Below are positions 31,752 to 40,258 of a stretch of DNA of 41,781 bases, in pieces (positions within the stretch are counted from its first letter, which is position 1; each line of letters starts with the position of its first letter). This stretch comes from Streptomyces lonarensis. Lineage in GTDB: Bacteria; Actinomycetota; Actinomycetes; Streptomycetales; Streptomycetaceae. The stretch is taken from NCBI RefSeq assembly GCF_012033735.1, contig NZ_JAAVJD010000019.1:1-41781 (forward strand). Reading direction: 5' to 3'. The notes beneath the pieces are model-generated. The model worked only from the letters and a program-made list of their open reading frames with translations, made no database searches and was not told where the DNA came from. The translations under genes were made by a program, and so were the position numbers.

Positions 31752-32894
31752 ATGACCACCGCACACACCGACGTCCCCCGCGGGCTGGCCGGCGTCGTCG
31801 TCACGGACACGGCGATCGGCGACGTCCGCGGCAACGAAGGCTTCTACCACTACCGCCAGTACTCGGCCGTCGACCTCGCGCGGCAGCGGAGCTTCGAGGA
31901 CGTCTGGTACCTGATGGTCCACGGCCACCTCCCCGACGCCGACCACGCCGCCGCCTTCACCCGCCGTACCGCGGCCGCGCGCGAACTCCCGCCCCCGGTG
32001 CGGGAGGTGCTGCCCGCGCTGGCCGCGACGGGCGGCGGGCCGCTCGCCGGCCTGCGCTCCGCGCTCTCCGTGACCGGCGCGGCCCTCGGGCTGCGGCCGG
32101 TCTACGACCTCTCCCCGCAGGAGCGCGCCGAGGACGCGCTGCGCCTCTGCGCCGTGGTGCCGACCCTGCTCACCGCGCTCCACCGGCTGCAGCAGGGCCT
32201 CGGGCCGGTCGAGCCCCGCGGTGACCTCTCCCACGCGGCGAACTACCTGTACATGCTGACCGGGCGGGAGCCCGACCCGCGCCACGCGCGAGCGGTGGAG
32301 AGCTACCTCGTCTCGACCGTCGACCACGGCTTCAACGCCTCGACCTTCACCGCGCGGGTCATCGCCTCCACCGGCGCCGACCTCGCCGCCTGCCTGACCG
32401 GCGCCGTGGGCGCCCTCTCGGGGCCGCTGCACGGCGGGGCCCCCAGCCGCGCCCTGGACACCCTGGACGCCATCGGGGACCCCTCCCGCGCCGACGCCTG
32501 GGTGCGCGAGCAGGTGCTCGCCGGCGGCCGCATCATGGGTTTCGGCCACCCCGTCTACCGCACCGAGGACCCCCGGTCCCGGATGCTGCGGGAGATCGCG
32601 CAGGAGTTCGGCGGCGACCTCGTCGACCTGGCGGTCGCCGTGGAGCAGCGGGTCGAGGCGGTGCTCGCCGAGCTGAAGCCCGGACGCGCCCTGCACACCA
32701 ACGTCGAGTTCTACGCGGGCGTCGTCATGGAACTCTGCGGGCTGCCGCGGGAGATGTTCACCCCCACCTTCGCCACGGCGCGGGTGGTCGGCTGGAGTGC
32801 CAACATCCTCGAGCAGGCGCAGGACGGGAAGATCATCCGACCGGCCGCGCGCTACACGGGCCCCACTCCGCCGCAGCCGGTGCCCGTGCGCTGA
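31752..32894 (+). CDS. Citrate synthase family protein
   Basis: A 380-residue type II-like citrate synthase of the short actinobacterial/archaeal form. Substrate and catalytic histidines are visible: His192 (DHGFNAST), His227 (GPLHGGAPS) and His266 (GFGHPVYRTEDPR). The position of the catalytic aspartate is occupied by Glu319 (HTNVEFYAG). The reaction is condensation of acetyl-CoA or propionyl-CoA with oxaloacetate; the Glu may alter rate or substrate. The ATG at 31752 has GGGAG 5 nt upstream. It is transcribed away from the HTH-citrate synthase and is probably controlled by the shared dyads. It is followed by a hairpin and the CobW-type gene. Confidence 0.88.
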   Translation: MTTAHTDVPRGLAGVVVTDTAIGDVRGNEGFYHYRQYSAVDLARQRSFEDVWYLMVHGHLPDADHAAAFTRRTAAARELPPPVREVLPALAATGGGPLAGLRSALSVTGAALGLRPVYDLSPQERAEDALRLCAVVPTLLTALHRLQQGLGPVEPRGDLSHAANYLYMLTGREPDPRHARAVESYLVSTVDHGFNASTFTARVIASTGADLAACLTGAVGALSGPLHGGAPSRALDTLDAIGDPSRADAWVREQVLAGGRIMGFGHPVYRTEDPRSRMLREIAQEFGGDLVDLAVAVEQRVEAVLAELKPGRALHTNVEFYAGVVMELCGLPREMFTPTFATARVVGWSANILEQAQDGKIIRPAARYTGPTPPQPVPVR

Positions 32895-32895
32895 G

Positions 32896-32936
32896 GCGGC
32901 GGGGCCCGCCCTGCCGGCCGGTGGGCGGGCTGCCGC
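32896..32936 (+). terminator. Terminator after the citrate synthase gene
   Basis: An 8-bp stem (32904-32911 with 32923-32930) and a 5-bp outer stem (32896-32900 with 32932-32936) form a hairpin directly after the stop codon. Confidence 0.55.
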
Positions 32937-33010
32937 GCGATGCCCGTGCGTTGCCTAAGCTGGCTCCCGCCCGCCGCCCCGGCCGGGCCGCCGCCGAGGA
33001 AGGACGCCAC

Positions 33011-34330
33011 GTGTCGCAGGACGGCCCCCACCACCACCCCGGGGACGACCGGGAGGCAGCCGACCCCGGTGGCCCGGCCGCGGCCACCACCGGGGGCCGC
33101 ATCCCGGTCCTGGTGCTCGCCGGGTTCCTCGGCGCCGGCAAGACGACCCTGCTCAACCATCTGCTGCACAACCGCGAGGGCATCCGCATCGGTGCCGTCG
33201 TCAACGACTTCGGCGCCATCGAGGTCGACGCGATGGCGGTCGCGGGACAGGTCGACGCCATGGTCTCGTTCGGCAACGGCTGCCTCTGCTGCGCGGTCGA
33301 CCCGGCGGAGCTGGACACCGCGCTCGCCCGGCTGGCCGATCCCGCCGCCCGCATCGACCTGGTGGTCGTCGAGGCGAGCGGGCTCGCGGAGCCGCAGACC
33401 CTCATCCGCACCATCCTCGCCAGCGCCGACCGGCGGATCGTCTACGGCGGCCTGGTGGAGGTCGTCGACGGCGCCGAGTTCGCCGACACCCGCCGCCGAC
33501 ACCCCGAGCTCGACCGGCACCTGGCCGTCGCGGACCTCGTCGTCCTCAACAAGACCGACCGCACCCCGGAGGCCGAGCGGGACGGACTCCTGCGCCTCGT
33601 GCGGGAACTGGCCGGGCCGGCCCCCGTCGTCACCACCCGGCACGCGCGCGTCGACCCCGGTCTGTTCTTCGACCGGGAGGCGGGCCGTGCCCGCAGCCAC
33701 CACGACGGGCAGCTCTCCTTCGAGGACCTCCTCGCCCCGGACGACCGCACCGCTCACCCGCACGCCGCCTACCAGAGCGTGGAGTTCACCGCCGCCGAGC
33801 CGCTGAGTCCGCGCCGGTTGACGGCCTTCCTGGACACCCGTCCCCCCGGTCTCTACCGGATCAAGGGGGCGGTGCACCTGGGCGCGGGCGGCGAGGACCG
33901 GCGGTGGGACCTCCACGCAGTCGGCGGCTTCCTCCGCTTCCACCCCGAGCGGTGGCGGCGGGACGAGGCGGCGGCGACACGGCTGGTGCTGATCGGGAGC
34001 GGTATCGACGCCGACGCCTTGCGCGCCCAGCTTGCCGCCTGCGTCGGCCCCGACCCGGACGAGACGGGGCCGGCGGCGTTGTACGGGGTGCTCCGCTTCA
34101 CCGAGCGGACAACGGCACCGCACGTGGCGGCGGGGGAGCCGGGCGTCGGGGGACCGCCGCCCGGCGCGGGCCCGGAACCGGGCGGCGTCGCCGTTCCGGA
34201 TTTCGAGGACCCGCCGGATTTCGAGGACCCGCCGGAGCTCGGAGACGCACCCGAGTTCGAGGACCCGCCCGAGTTCGAGGAGGGCCCGCACCACCCGGGC
34301 CTGCCCGTCGGCGAGGCCCGGGGGCGGTAG
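33011..34330 (+). CDS. CobW/COG0523-family metallochaperone GTPase
   Basis: COG0523 GTPases insert or traffic metals such as zinc or cobalt. The 439-residue protein has P-loop GFLGAGKTT (38-46), the metal-binding CLCC (91-94), EASGLAEP (121-128), NKTD (180-183) and a C-terminal CobW_C domain (about 255-370). His-rich bits (HHHP at 7-10, SHHD, HHPG near the end) could help bind metal. The tail carries five acidic 6-residue repeats. The GTG at 33011 has GAGGAAGGA 6 nt upstream. A possible -10 is TAAGCT (32956-32961). I saw no Zur box, and no metal transporter is adjacent, so the metal is not known. Confidence 0.88.
   Translation: MSQDGPHHHPGDDREAADPGGPAAATTGGRIPVLVLAGFLGAGKTTLLNHLLHNREGIRIGAVVNDFGAIEVDAMAVAGQVDAMVSFGNGCLCCAVDPAELDTALARLADPAARIDLVVVEASGLAEPQTLIRTILASADRRIVYGGLVEVVDGAEFADTRRRHPELDRHLAVADLVVLNKTDRTPEAERDGLLRLVRELAGPAPVVTTRHARVDPGLFFDREAGRARSHHDGQLSFEDLLAPDDRTAHPHAAYQSVEFTAAEPLSPRRLTAFLDTRPPGLYRIKGAVHLGAGGEDRRWDLHAVGGFLRFHPERWRRDEAAATRLVLIGSGIDADALRAQLAACVGPDPDETGPAALYGVLRFTERTTAPHVAAGEPGVGGPPPGAGPEPGGVAVPDFEDPPDFEDPPELGDAPEFEDPPEFEEGPHHPGLPVGEARGR
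34199..34288 (+). repeat. Five 18-bp tandem repeats at the 3' end of the CobW-type gene
   Basis: Units begin at 34199, 34217, 34235, 34253 and 34271 and encode DFEDPP, DFEDPP, ELGDAP, EFEDPP and EFEEGP (residues 397-426). The first two are identical at DNA level. The product is an acidic, proline-rich, probably disordered tail. Confidence 0.9.
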
Positions 34331-34347
34331 CCCCGGCCGCGCACCCG

Positions 34348-34383
34348 CGGTGCGGGCGGAGCGCCGCGGCTCCGCCCGCACCG
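34348..34383. terminator. Bidirectional terminator between the CobW-type gene and parC
   Basis: A perfect 15-bp stem (34348-34362 with 34369-34383) with a 6-nt loop lies between the convergent stop codons. Confidence 0.85.
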
Positions 34384-34395
34384 GTGCCGAGGCGG

Positions 34396-36837
34396 TCAGG
34401 AAGCCCCGCCGATGACCTCGATCGGCTTCGCCAGCGGCGTGCCCGAGCCGTCACGGCGCGGGTCGGCGGCGGGGAGTTCGGCCGCCGTGCCCCCGGGACC
34501 GGCCGCCCGGGCCGGCAGCGATCCCGCCCAGGCGAACTCCAACCCGCTCTCGCCCTTCAGGAACCGCTGGCAGCGCACGCCGCCGGTGGCCCGGCCCTTG
34601 CGCGGGAACTGGTCGAACGGCGTCATCTTGGCGCCGCCGCCCTCGTCGAGGGTCTCGTCGCTGTTCGCGACCGTCACCACCACCGCCTCGCTGCCCGGGT
34701 CCACCACGGTGAACGAGATCACCTTCACGTCGTCGGCGAGCTTGATGCCCGCCATGCCCGCGGCGGGCCGGCCCTGCGGCCGGACCTGCCCGGCCTGGTA
34801 GCGCAGCAGCTGCGCCTCGTCGGTGATGAAGACGAGGTCCTCCTCGCCGGTGCGCAGTTCGGCCCCGCCGACGATGCGGTCGCCCTCCTTGAGGGTGATG
34901 ACCTCCAACTCGTCCTTGGTGAGGGGGTAGTCGGGCACCACCCGCTTGACGACGCCCTGTTCGGTGCCGAGCGCGAGACCGGGCGAGGACTCCGAGAGGG
35001 TGGTCAGGCAGACGACCCGCTCCCCGTCTGCCAGCGAGAGGAACTCCGCCAGCGGGGCGCCGGCCGACAGGTCGGAGAAGCCCTCCGGCGGCAGCAGCGG
35101 CAGGTCGACCACGGACAGCCGCAGCAGCCGACCGGTGGAGGTGACGGCGCCGACCTCGCCGCGGACCGTGGCGAGGACGGCCGAGGCGACCACGTCGTGC
35201 TTGACGCGCCGACCGCCGTCGCGGAGCGCGCCGCCGGGGTCGACGGTGCGCGCCACCAGCCCCGTCGAGGAGAGCAGCACGCGGCAGGGGTCGTCGGGCA
35301 CCTCCAGCGGCACGTCGGCGATCACGGCGCCCTCCGCGTCGGCCAGCACGCTGCGCCGCGGGGTGCCGTACTTGCGGGAGATCTCCGTGAGTTCGGAGGA
35401 GACGAGCTTGCGCAGTTCCGCGTCGGACTCCAGAATTCCCGTCAGTTCCGCGATCTCGGCGGTCAGCTGGTCCCGCTCGCTCTCCAGCTCGATCCGGTCG
35501 AACCGGGTCAGCCGTCGCAGCGGGGTGTCCAGGATGTACTGGGTCTGGATCTCGGAGAGGCCGAACCGCTCGATCAGCCCGTCCTTCGCCGCGGCCGCGT
35601 TGTCGCTGGCGCGGATGATCCGGATGACCTCGTCGATGTCGAGCAGCGCGACGAGCAGCCCCTCGACCAGGTGCAGCCGGTTCCGGCGGCGGGTGCGGCG
35701 GAACTCGCTCCGCCGGCGTACCACCTCGAACCGGTGGTCGAGATAGACCTGGAGCAGCTCCTTGAGCCCGAGGGTGAGCGGCTGTCCGTCGACCAGGGCG
35801 ACGTTGTTGACGCCGAACGACTCCTCCATCGGCGTCAGTTTGTACAGCTGCGCCAGGATTGCCTCGGGGTGGAAGCCGTTCTTCACCTCGATGACGAGCC
35901 GCAGGCCGTGCGCCCGGTCGGTGAGGTCCTTGACGTCGGCGATGCCCTGGAGCTTCTTGGCGTTGACGAGGTCCTTGATCTTGGAGACGACCTTCTCCGG
36001 CCCCACCGCGAACGGGAGTTCGGTCACCACCAGGCCCTTGCGGCGCGGGGTCACCTGCTCCACCGCGACGGTCGCGCGGATGCGGAAAGTGCCGCGCCCC
36101 TTGGTGTAGGCGTCGCGGATGCCGTCGAGGCCGACGATCTGCCCGCCGGTCGGGAGGTCGGGCCCCGGCACGAACCGCATCAGGGTCGCCAGGTCGGCCC
36201 CCGGGTGCTTGATCAGGTACTTGGCGGCGGCGATCACCTCGGTGAGGTTGTGCGGCGGCATGTTGGTCGCCATGCCGACCGCGATCCCGGAGGCGCCGTT
36301 GACCAGCAGGTTCGGGTAGGCGGCGGGCAGGGTGACCGGTTCCTGCTCGCTGCCGTCGTAGTTCGGCGCGAAGTCGACGGTGTCCTCGTCGATGGAGGCG
36401 ACCATCAGCCCCGCCACCGGGGTGGACCGGCACTCGGTGTACCGCATGGCGGCCGGCGGGTCGTCGTTGCCGAGCGAGCCGAAGTTGCCGTGGCCGTCGA
36501 CCAGCGGGACCCGCATGGAGAACGGCTGGGCCATCCGGACGAGTGCGTCGTAGATGGCACCGTCGCCGTGCGGGTGGAGCTTGCCCATCACCTCGCCGAC
36601 CACCCGCGCGCACTTCACGTGTGCGCGCTCCGGGCGCAACCCCATGTCGTGCATCTGGTACAGGATGCGTCGGTGCACCGGCTTCAGCCCGTCGCGGGCG
36701 TCGGGCAGCGCGCGCGAGTAGATCACCGAGTAGGCGTACTCCAGGAACGAGCCCTGCATCTCGTCGACGACGTCGATGTCGAGGATGCGCTCGTCGAAGT
36801 CGTCTGCTGGCGGGGTCTTCGTGCTGCGGCGGGCCAT
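34396..36837 (-). CDS. parC: DNA topoisomerase IV subunit A
   Basis: ParC is the DNA-cleaving subunit that works with ParE. The 813-residue protein has the winged-helix core with the catalytic Tyr133 in AAMRYTECR, followed by a coiled-coil dimer segment and six-bladed repeats in the C-terminal half. In the quinolone-resistance region it reads HPHGDGAIYD (88-97): the residue equivalent to E. coli GyrA Ser83 is Gly93, while the acidic residue Asp97 is kept. I saw no GyrA-box in the C-terminal domain, which favours ParC over GyrA. The ATG at 36837 has GAAGGAG 10 nt upstream. It is separated from parE by about 5 kb of unrelated genes. Confidence 0.92.
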   Translation of the reverse strand: MARRSTKTPPADDFDERILDIDVVDEMQGSFLEYAYSVIYSRALPDARDGLKPVHRRILYQMHDMGLRPERAHVKCARVVGEVMGKLHPHGDGAIYDALVRMAQPFSMRVPLVDGHGNFGSLGNDDPPAAMRYTECRSTPVAGLMVASIDEDTVDFAPNYDGSEQEPVTLPAAYPNLLVNGASGIAVGMATNMPPHNLTEVIAAAKYLIKHPGADLATLMRFVPGPDLPTGGQIVGLDGIRDAYTKGRGTFRIRATVAVEQVTPRRKGLVVTELPFAVGPEKVVSKIKDLVNAKKLQGIADVKDLTDRAHGLRLVIEVKNGFHPEAILAQLYKLTPMEESFGVNNVALVDGQPLTLGLKELLQVYLDHRFEVVRRRSEFRRTRRRNRLHLVEGLLVALLDIDEVIRIIRASDNAAAAKDGLIERFGLSEIQTQYILDTPLRRLTRFDRIELESERDQLTAEIAELTGILESDAELRKLVSSELTEISRKYGTPRRSVLADAEGAVIADVPLEVPDDPCRVLLSSTGLVARTVDPGGALRDGGRRVKHDVVASAVLATVRGEVGAVTSTGRLLRLSVVDLPLLPPEGFSDLSAGAPLAEFLSLADGERVVCLTTLSESSPGLALGTEQGVVKRVVPDYPLTKDELEVITLKEGDRIVGGAELRTGEEDLVFITDEAQLLRYQAGQVRPQGRPAAGMAGIKLADDVKVISFTVVDPGSEAVVVTVANSDETLDEGGGAKMTPFDQFPRKGRATGGVRCQRFLKGESGLEFAWAGSLPARAAGPGGTAAELPAADPRRDGSGTPLAKPIEVIGGAS

Positions 36838-37077
36838 CGCGGCGCGGCTCCTTCGGGGGCATGGGTGGGCGGGCGCACCACCGCCGGCCCGTCGACCGGC
36901 GCGGTGCTGCGGACCATTGTGGACCGCCGCGCGGACAGCGGGGCGCCGGGACCCGGTTGCGCGGTTCTTCCGCGCAGGTCGACGGGTACCGCGACGTGGC
37001 CCACATCGGCCGTCGGCACGCATACAGTGACAGCGAGCCAGGAGGATCGACCGACCGAACGAAGGGACCCCACACCT
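36838..37077. other. Divergent promoter region between parC and the peptidase operon
   Basis: About 240 bp without a gene. TACAGT at 37023-37028 fits a plus-strand -10, about 50 nt before the M16 start; no convincing -35 accompanies it. No parC promoter is clear. Confidence 0.4.
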
Positions 37078-38442
37078 ATGGGCCACACGGCCACCGACCA
37101 ACACGCCGCGGACGGGCGGGAGAACGCCCCCGCTCCGCCGGCGGTGACCGAACACCGGCTCGCCAACGGTCTGCGGGTCGTCCTCTCCGAGGACCACCAG
37201 ACCCCGGTCGCCGCAGTCTGCCTCTGGTACGACGTCGGTTCCCGCCACGAGGTCCCCGGGCGCACCGGCCTCGCGCACCTCTTCGAGCACCTGATGTTCC
37301 AGGGGTCGGCGCAGGTCCCGGGCAACGGGCACTTCGAGCTGGTGCAGTCCGCGGGCGGTTCCCTGAACGGCACCACCAGCTTCGAGCGCACCAACTACTT
37401 CGAGACCATGCCCGCCCACGAGCTGGAGCTCGCGCTCTGGCTGGAGGCCGACCGCATGGGCACGCTGCTCACCGCGCTGGACGACGAGTCCATGGAGAAC
37501 CAGCGCGACGTGGTGAAGAACGAGCGGCGGCAGCGGTACGACAACGTGCCCTACGGCACCGCCTTCGAGCGGCTGACCGCCATGGTCTACCCCGACGGCC
37601 ACCCGTACCACCACACGCCGATCGGCTCCATGGCCGACCTGGACGCGGCCTCGCTGGAGGACGCCCGCGCGTTCTTCCGCACCTACTACGCCCCGGGCAA
37701 CGCGGTGCTCTCGGTCGTCGGCGACCTCGACACCGAGCGGACGCTGGCCTGGATCGAGAAGTACTTCGGCTCGATCCCCGCGCACGACGGCAAGCAGCCG
37801 CCGCGCGACGGCTCGCTGCCCGACGTCATCGGCGCGGACCTCCGCGAGGTCGTCGAGGAGGACGTCCCCTCCCGAGCGCTGATCGCCGCCTACCGGCTGC
37901 CCCACGACGGCACCCGCGAGGCGGACGCCGCCGACGTGGCGCTCACCGTCCTCGGCGGGGGCGAGTCCTCCCGCCTGTACAACCGGCTGGTCCGCCGTGA
38001 CGGCACCGCGGTGACCGCGGGGTTCGGCATGATGCGGCTCGCGGGCGCACCCTCCTTCGCCTTCCTGGACGTGAAGGCGTCCGGCGACGCGGAGATCCCC
38101 GCGATCGAGGCCGCCGTCGCGGAGGAGCTCCGCCGCTTCGCCGAGGACGGCCCCACCGAGCGCGAGATGGAGCGTGCCCAGGCGCAGTTGGAGCGCGAGT
38201 GGCTGGACCGGCTCTCCACCGCCGCCGGCCGGGCCGACGAGTTCTGCCGGTACGCGGTGCTCTTCGGCGACCCGAAGCTGGCACTGACCGCCGTGGACCG
38301 GCTGCTGGACGTCACCGCCGAGGAGGTGCGGCAGATCGCCGCGGCCCGACTGCGGTCCGACAACCGGGCCGCGCTGGTGTACGAGCCCACCGGTGCCGAG
38401 GACGGCACCGAGGCCGGCGACGACGCGAAGGAGCAGCTGTGA
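37078..38442 (+). CDS. M16 family zinc metallopeptidase, catalytic subunit
   Basis: A 454-residue pitrilysin-type (M16B) peptidase, cytoplasmic as no signal peptide is present. The inverted zinc motif HLFEH (67-71) supplies two histidines and the catalytic glutamate, and Glu149 (NERRQRYDN) is the third ligand. The C-terminal half has the family fold but reads RLVRRDGTAVTAGF where active-site Arg/Tyr are normally found, so the tyrosine is missing. That residue is present in the next gene, implying a two-subunit enzyme. The ATG at 37078 has AAGGGA 10 nt upstream. Its stop overlaps the next start as GTGA. Substrates are probably short peptides. Confidence 0.9.
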   Translation: MGHTATDQHAADGRENAPAPPAVTEHRLANGLRVVLSEDHQTPVAAVCLWYDVGSRHEVPGRTGLAHLFEHLMFQGSAQVPGNGHFELVQSAGGSLNGTTSFERTNYFETMPAHELELALWLEADRMGTLLTALDDESMENQRDVVKNERRQRYDNVPYGTAFERLTAMVYPDGHPYHHTPIGSMADLDAASLEDARAFFRTYYAPGNAVLSVVGDLDTERTLAWIEKYFGSIPAHDGKQPPRDGSLPDVIGADLREVVEEDVPSRALIAAYRLPHDGTREADAADVALTVLGGGESSRLYNRLVRRDGTAVTAGFGMMRLAGAPSFAFLDVKASGDAEIPAIEAAVAEELRRFAEDGPTEREMERAQAQLEREWLDRLSTAAGRADEFCRYAVLFGDPKLALTAVDRLLDVTAEEVRQIAAARLRSDNRAALVYEPTGAEDGTEAGDDAKEQL

Positions 38443-39830
38443 CCGACGCCATCACCCCCGCGATGGACCTCCACCCCCGCCCCGTCGGCGGCGAGCCGGT
38501 GCCGTGGGCCTTCCCGGCGCCCGAGCGCTCCGAACTGCCCAACGGCCTGCGGGTGCTGCGGGTGGACCGGCCCGGCCAGCAGGTCATCGCCGTCGAGGTG
38601 TGCCTGCCCGTCCCGCTGACGGCGGAGCCCGAGCACCTGGAAGGTGTGGCCGCTCTGATGGCGCGCGCCCTGGGGGAGGGGACGCAGAACCACCCGGCCG
38701 AGGAGTTCGCCGCGGAACTGGAGCGCTGCGGCGCCAACCTGGACGCGCACGCGGACCACGACTCGATCCGGGTCTCGCTGGAGGTCCCGGCCTCCCGGCT
38801 GGAGCGCGGCCTCGACCTGCTGGCGGAGGCACTGTCGTCGCCGGCGCTCGCCGACGCGGAGGTCGAGCGGCTGGTCCGCAACCGGCTCGACGAGATCCCG
38901 CACGAGCTGGCGAGCCCGGGCCGCCGCGCCGCGATGGCGCTCTCGGCGGAGCTCTTCCCTGCCGACTCCCGGCTCTCGCGCCCGCGTCAGGGCTCCGCCG
39001 AGTCGGTGGCCCGGATCGACCCGCCCGCCGTCCGGGAGTACTACGCCGCCTGGGTCCACCCGACCGGGGCCTCCGTGGTGCTGGTCGGCGACTTCGCCGG
39101 TGCGGACCTGGACGCGCTGCTCGCCGCGACGCTCGGCCGGTGGACGGGCGAGGCGGCGGCCTCGGCGCCGCTGCCGCCCGTGGTCGCCGACGACACCGGC
39201 CGGGTCGTGATCGTGGACCGTCCGGGGTCGGTGCAGACCCAGGTACTGATCGGGCGGGTCGGCCCGGACCGCCACGACTCGGTCTGGCCGGCCCAGACGT
39301 TGGGCGTGTACTGCCTCGGCGGTACGCTCACTTCCCGGATCGACCGGGTGCTGCGCGAGGAGAAGGGCTACACCTACGGGATGAGGGCCCTCGCCCAGGT
39401 GCTGCGGTCCTCGGCGGCCGGCGACGGTGCGGCGATGCTCGCCATCAGCGGGTCCGTCGCCACGGACGTCACCGGCCCGGCGATGGCCGATCTCTGGCAG
39501 GTACTGCGTACCCTTGCGGAGTCGGGGCTGACCGACGACGAGAGGGATGTCGCGGTCCGCAACCTGGTCGGGGTGGCGCCGCTGCGGTTCGAGACCGCGG
39601 CGGCGGTGGCGTCCACCGTCGCCGACCAGGTCGACCAGCAGCTGCCGGACGACTTCCAGGCGACGCTGTACGCGCGGCTCGCGGAGACCGGGACCGTGGA
39701 GGCTACTGCCGCCGCGGTCAACGCGTTCCCCGCGGACCGGCTGGTCACGGTCCTGGTCGGCGACGCCGGCCAGATCGCCGGGCCGATGAAGGAGCTGGGT
39801 ATCGGCGAGGTCACGGTGGTGACGGCCTGA
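38439..39830 (+). CDS. M16 family peptidase, non-catalytic partner subunit
   Basis: A 463-residue M16B homologue that lacks the zinc motif: at the aligned place it reads GVAALMARAL (69-78), with none of the HxxEH residues. It keeps the C-terminal Arg/Tyr motif SRIDRVLREEKGYTYG, which completes the active site of the partner in heterodimeric M16 enzymes. The GTG at 38439 overlaps the stop of the preceding gene by 4 bp and has GAAGGAG 5 nt upstream, so the two are translationally coupled and probably made in equal amounts. A strong terminator follows. Confidence 0.9.
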   Translation: MTDAITPAMDLHPRPVGGEPVPWAFPAPERSELPNGLRVLRVDRPGQQVIAVEVCLPVPLTAEPEHLEGVAALMARALGEGTQNHPAEEFAAELERCGANLDAHADHDSIRVSLEVPASRLERGLDLLAEALSSPALADAEVERLVRNRLDEIPHELASPGRRAAMALSAELFPADSRLSRPRQGSAESVARIDPPAVREYYAAWVHPTGASVVLVGDFAGADLDALLAATLGRWTGEAAASAPLPPVVADDTGRVVIVDRPGSVQTQVLIGRVGPDRHDSVWPAQTLGVYCLGGTLTSRIDRVLREEKGYTYGMRALAQVLRSSAAGDGAAMLAISGSVATDVTGPAMADLWQVLRTLAESGLTDDERDVAVRNLVGVAPLRFETAAAVASTVADQVDQQLPDDFQATLYARLAETGTVEATAAAVNAFPADRLVTVLVGDAGQIAGPMKELGIGEVTVVTA

Positions 39831-39867
39831 GGGCCGGTCACCAGCGAAGGCACCGATACGCCCCCCG

Positions 39868-39905
39868 GGGCCCGGGGACGGCGCACCGACGCCGCCCCCG
39901 GGCCC
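39868..39905 (+). terminator. Terminator of the M16 operon
   Basis: A 10-bp stem (39868-39877 with 39896-39905) contains a second 5-bp stem (39879-39883 with 39890-39894) and is followed by the pyrimidine tract TCTTCTTCCTC, the closest to a classical intrinsic terminator in this window. Confidence 0.8.
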
Positions 39906-40258
39906 TCTTCTTCCTCCCGGGCGACGCCGCGTGCCGCGTGCTTCCAGCCGCCCCCGTTGACCGCGGTGCGCCGCCCTGACCCGCTGCCGCAGGCGCCGCG
40001 CCGCGGACCGCCCGGGCCGGAACCAGCCGTTCCGGGGTTACGCGGCGTAGCGCCCGACCCCCGCCTCCGACCGCCTCCGACCGCTCGGCGGCCCGCCCCT
40101 GCCGGGCCGGTGCGACGCGACGCCGCTCTCCGGAGGCGAAGGCCGAAAAGAATGCGGTGGCCGGAGGCCCGGTCGGAATTCCCGAATGAATGTCATACAG
40201 TTCGGTGGTGACTCGGCGGTGGAACCTGCGCCGGGACGTCCCGGCCATGGGGGTTGTG
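39906..40258. other. Intergenic region before the GntR regulator
   Basis: About 350 bp with no recognised gene. A 10-bp motif, cctccgaccg, is directly repeated at about 40064-40083. TACAGT (40196-40201, within CATACAGT) may be the -10 of the regulator; the same 8-mer lies before the M16 operon. No clear operator dyad is visible. Confidence 0.4.

Noticed and set aside
33904..37077. Upstream extension of the M16 peptidase frame across the cobW tail and all of parC
   Set aside because: The peptidase family begins at 37078, and the extension is the antisense of parC.
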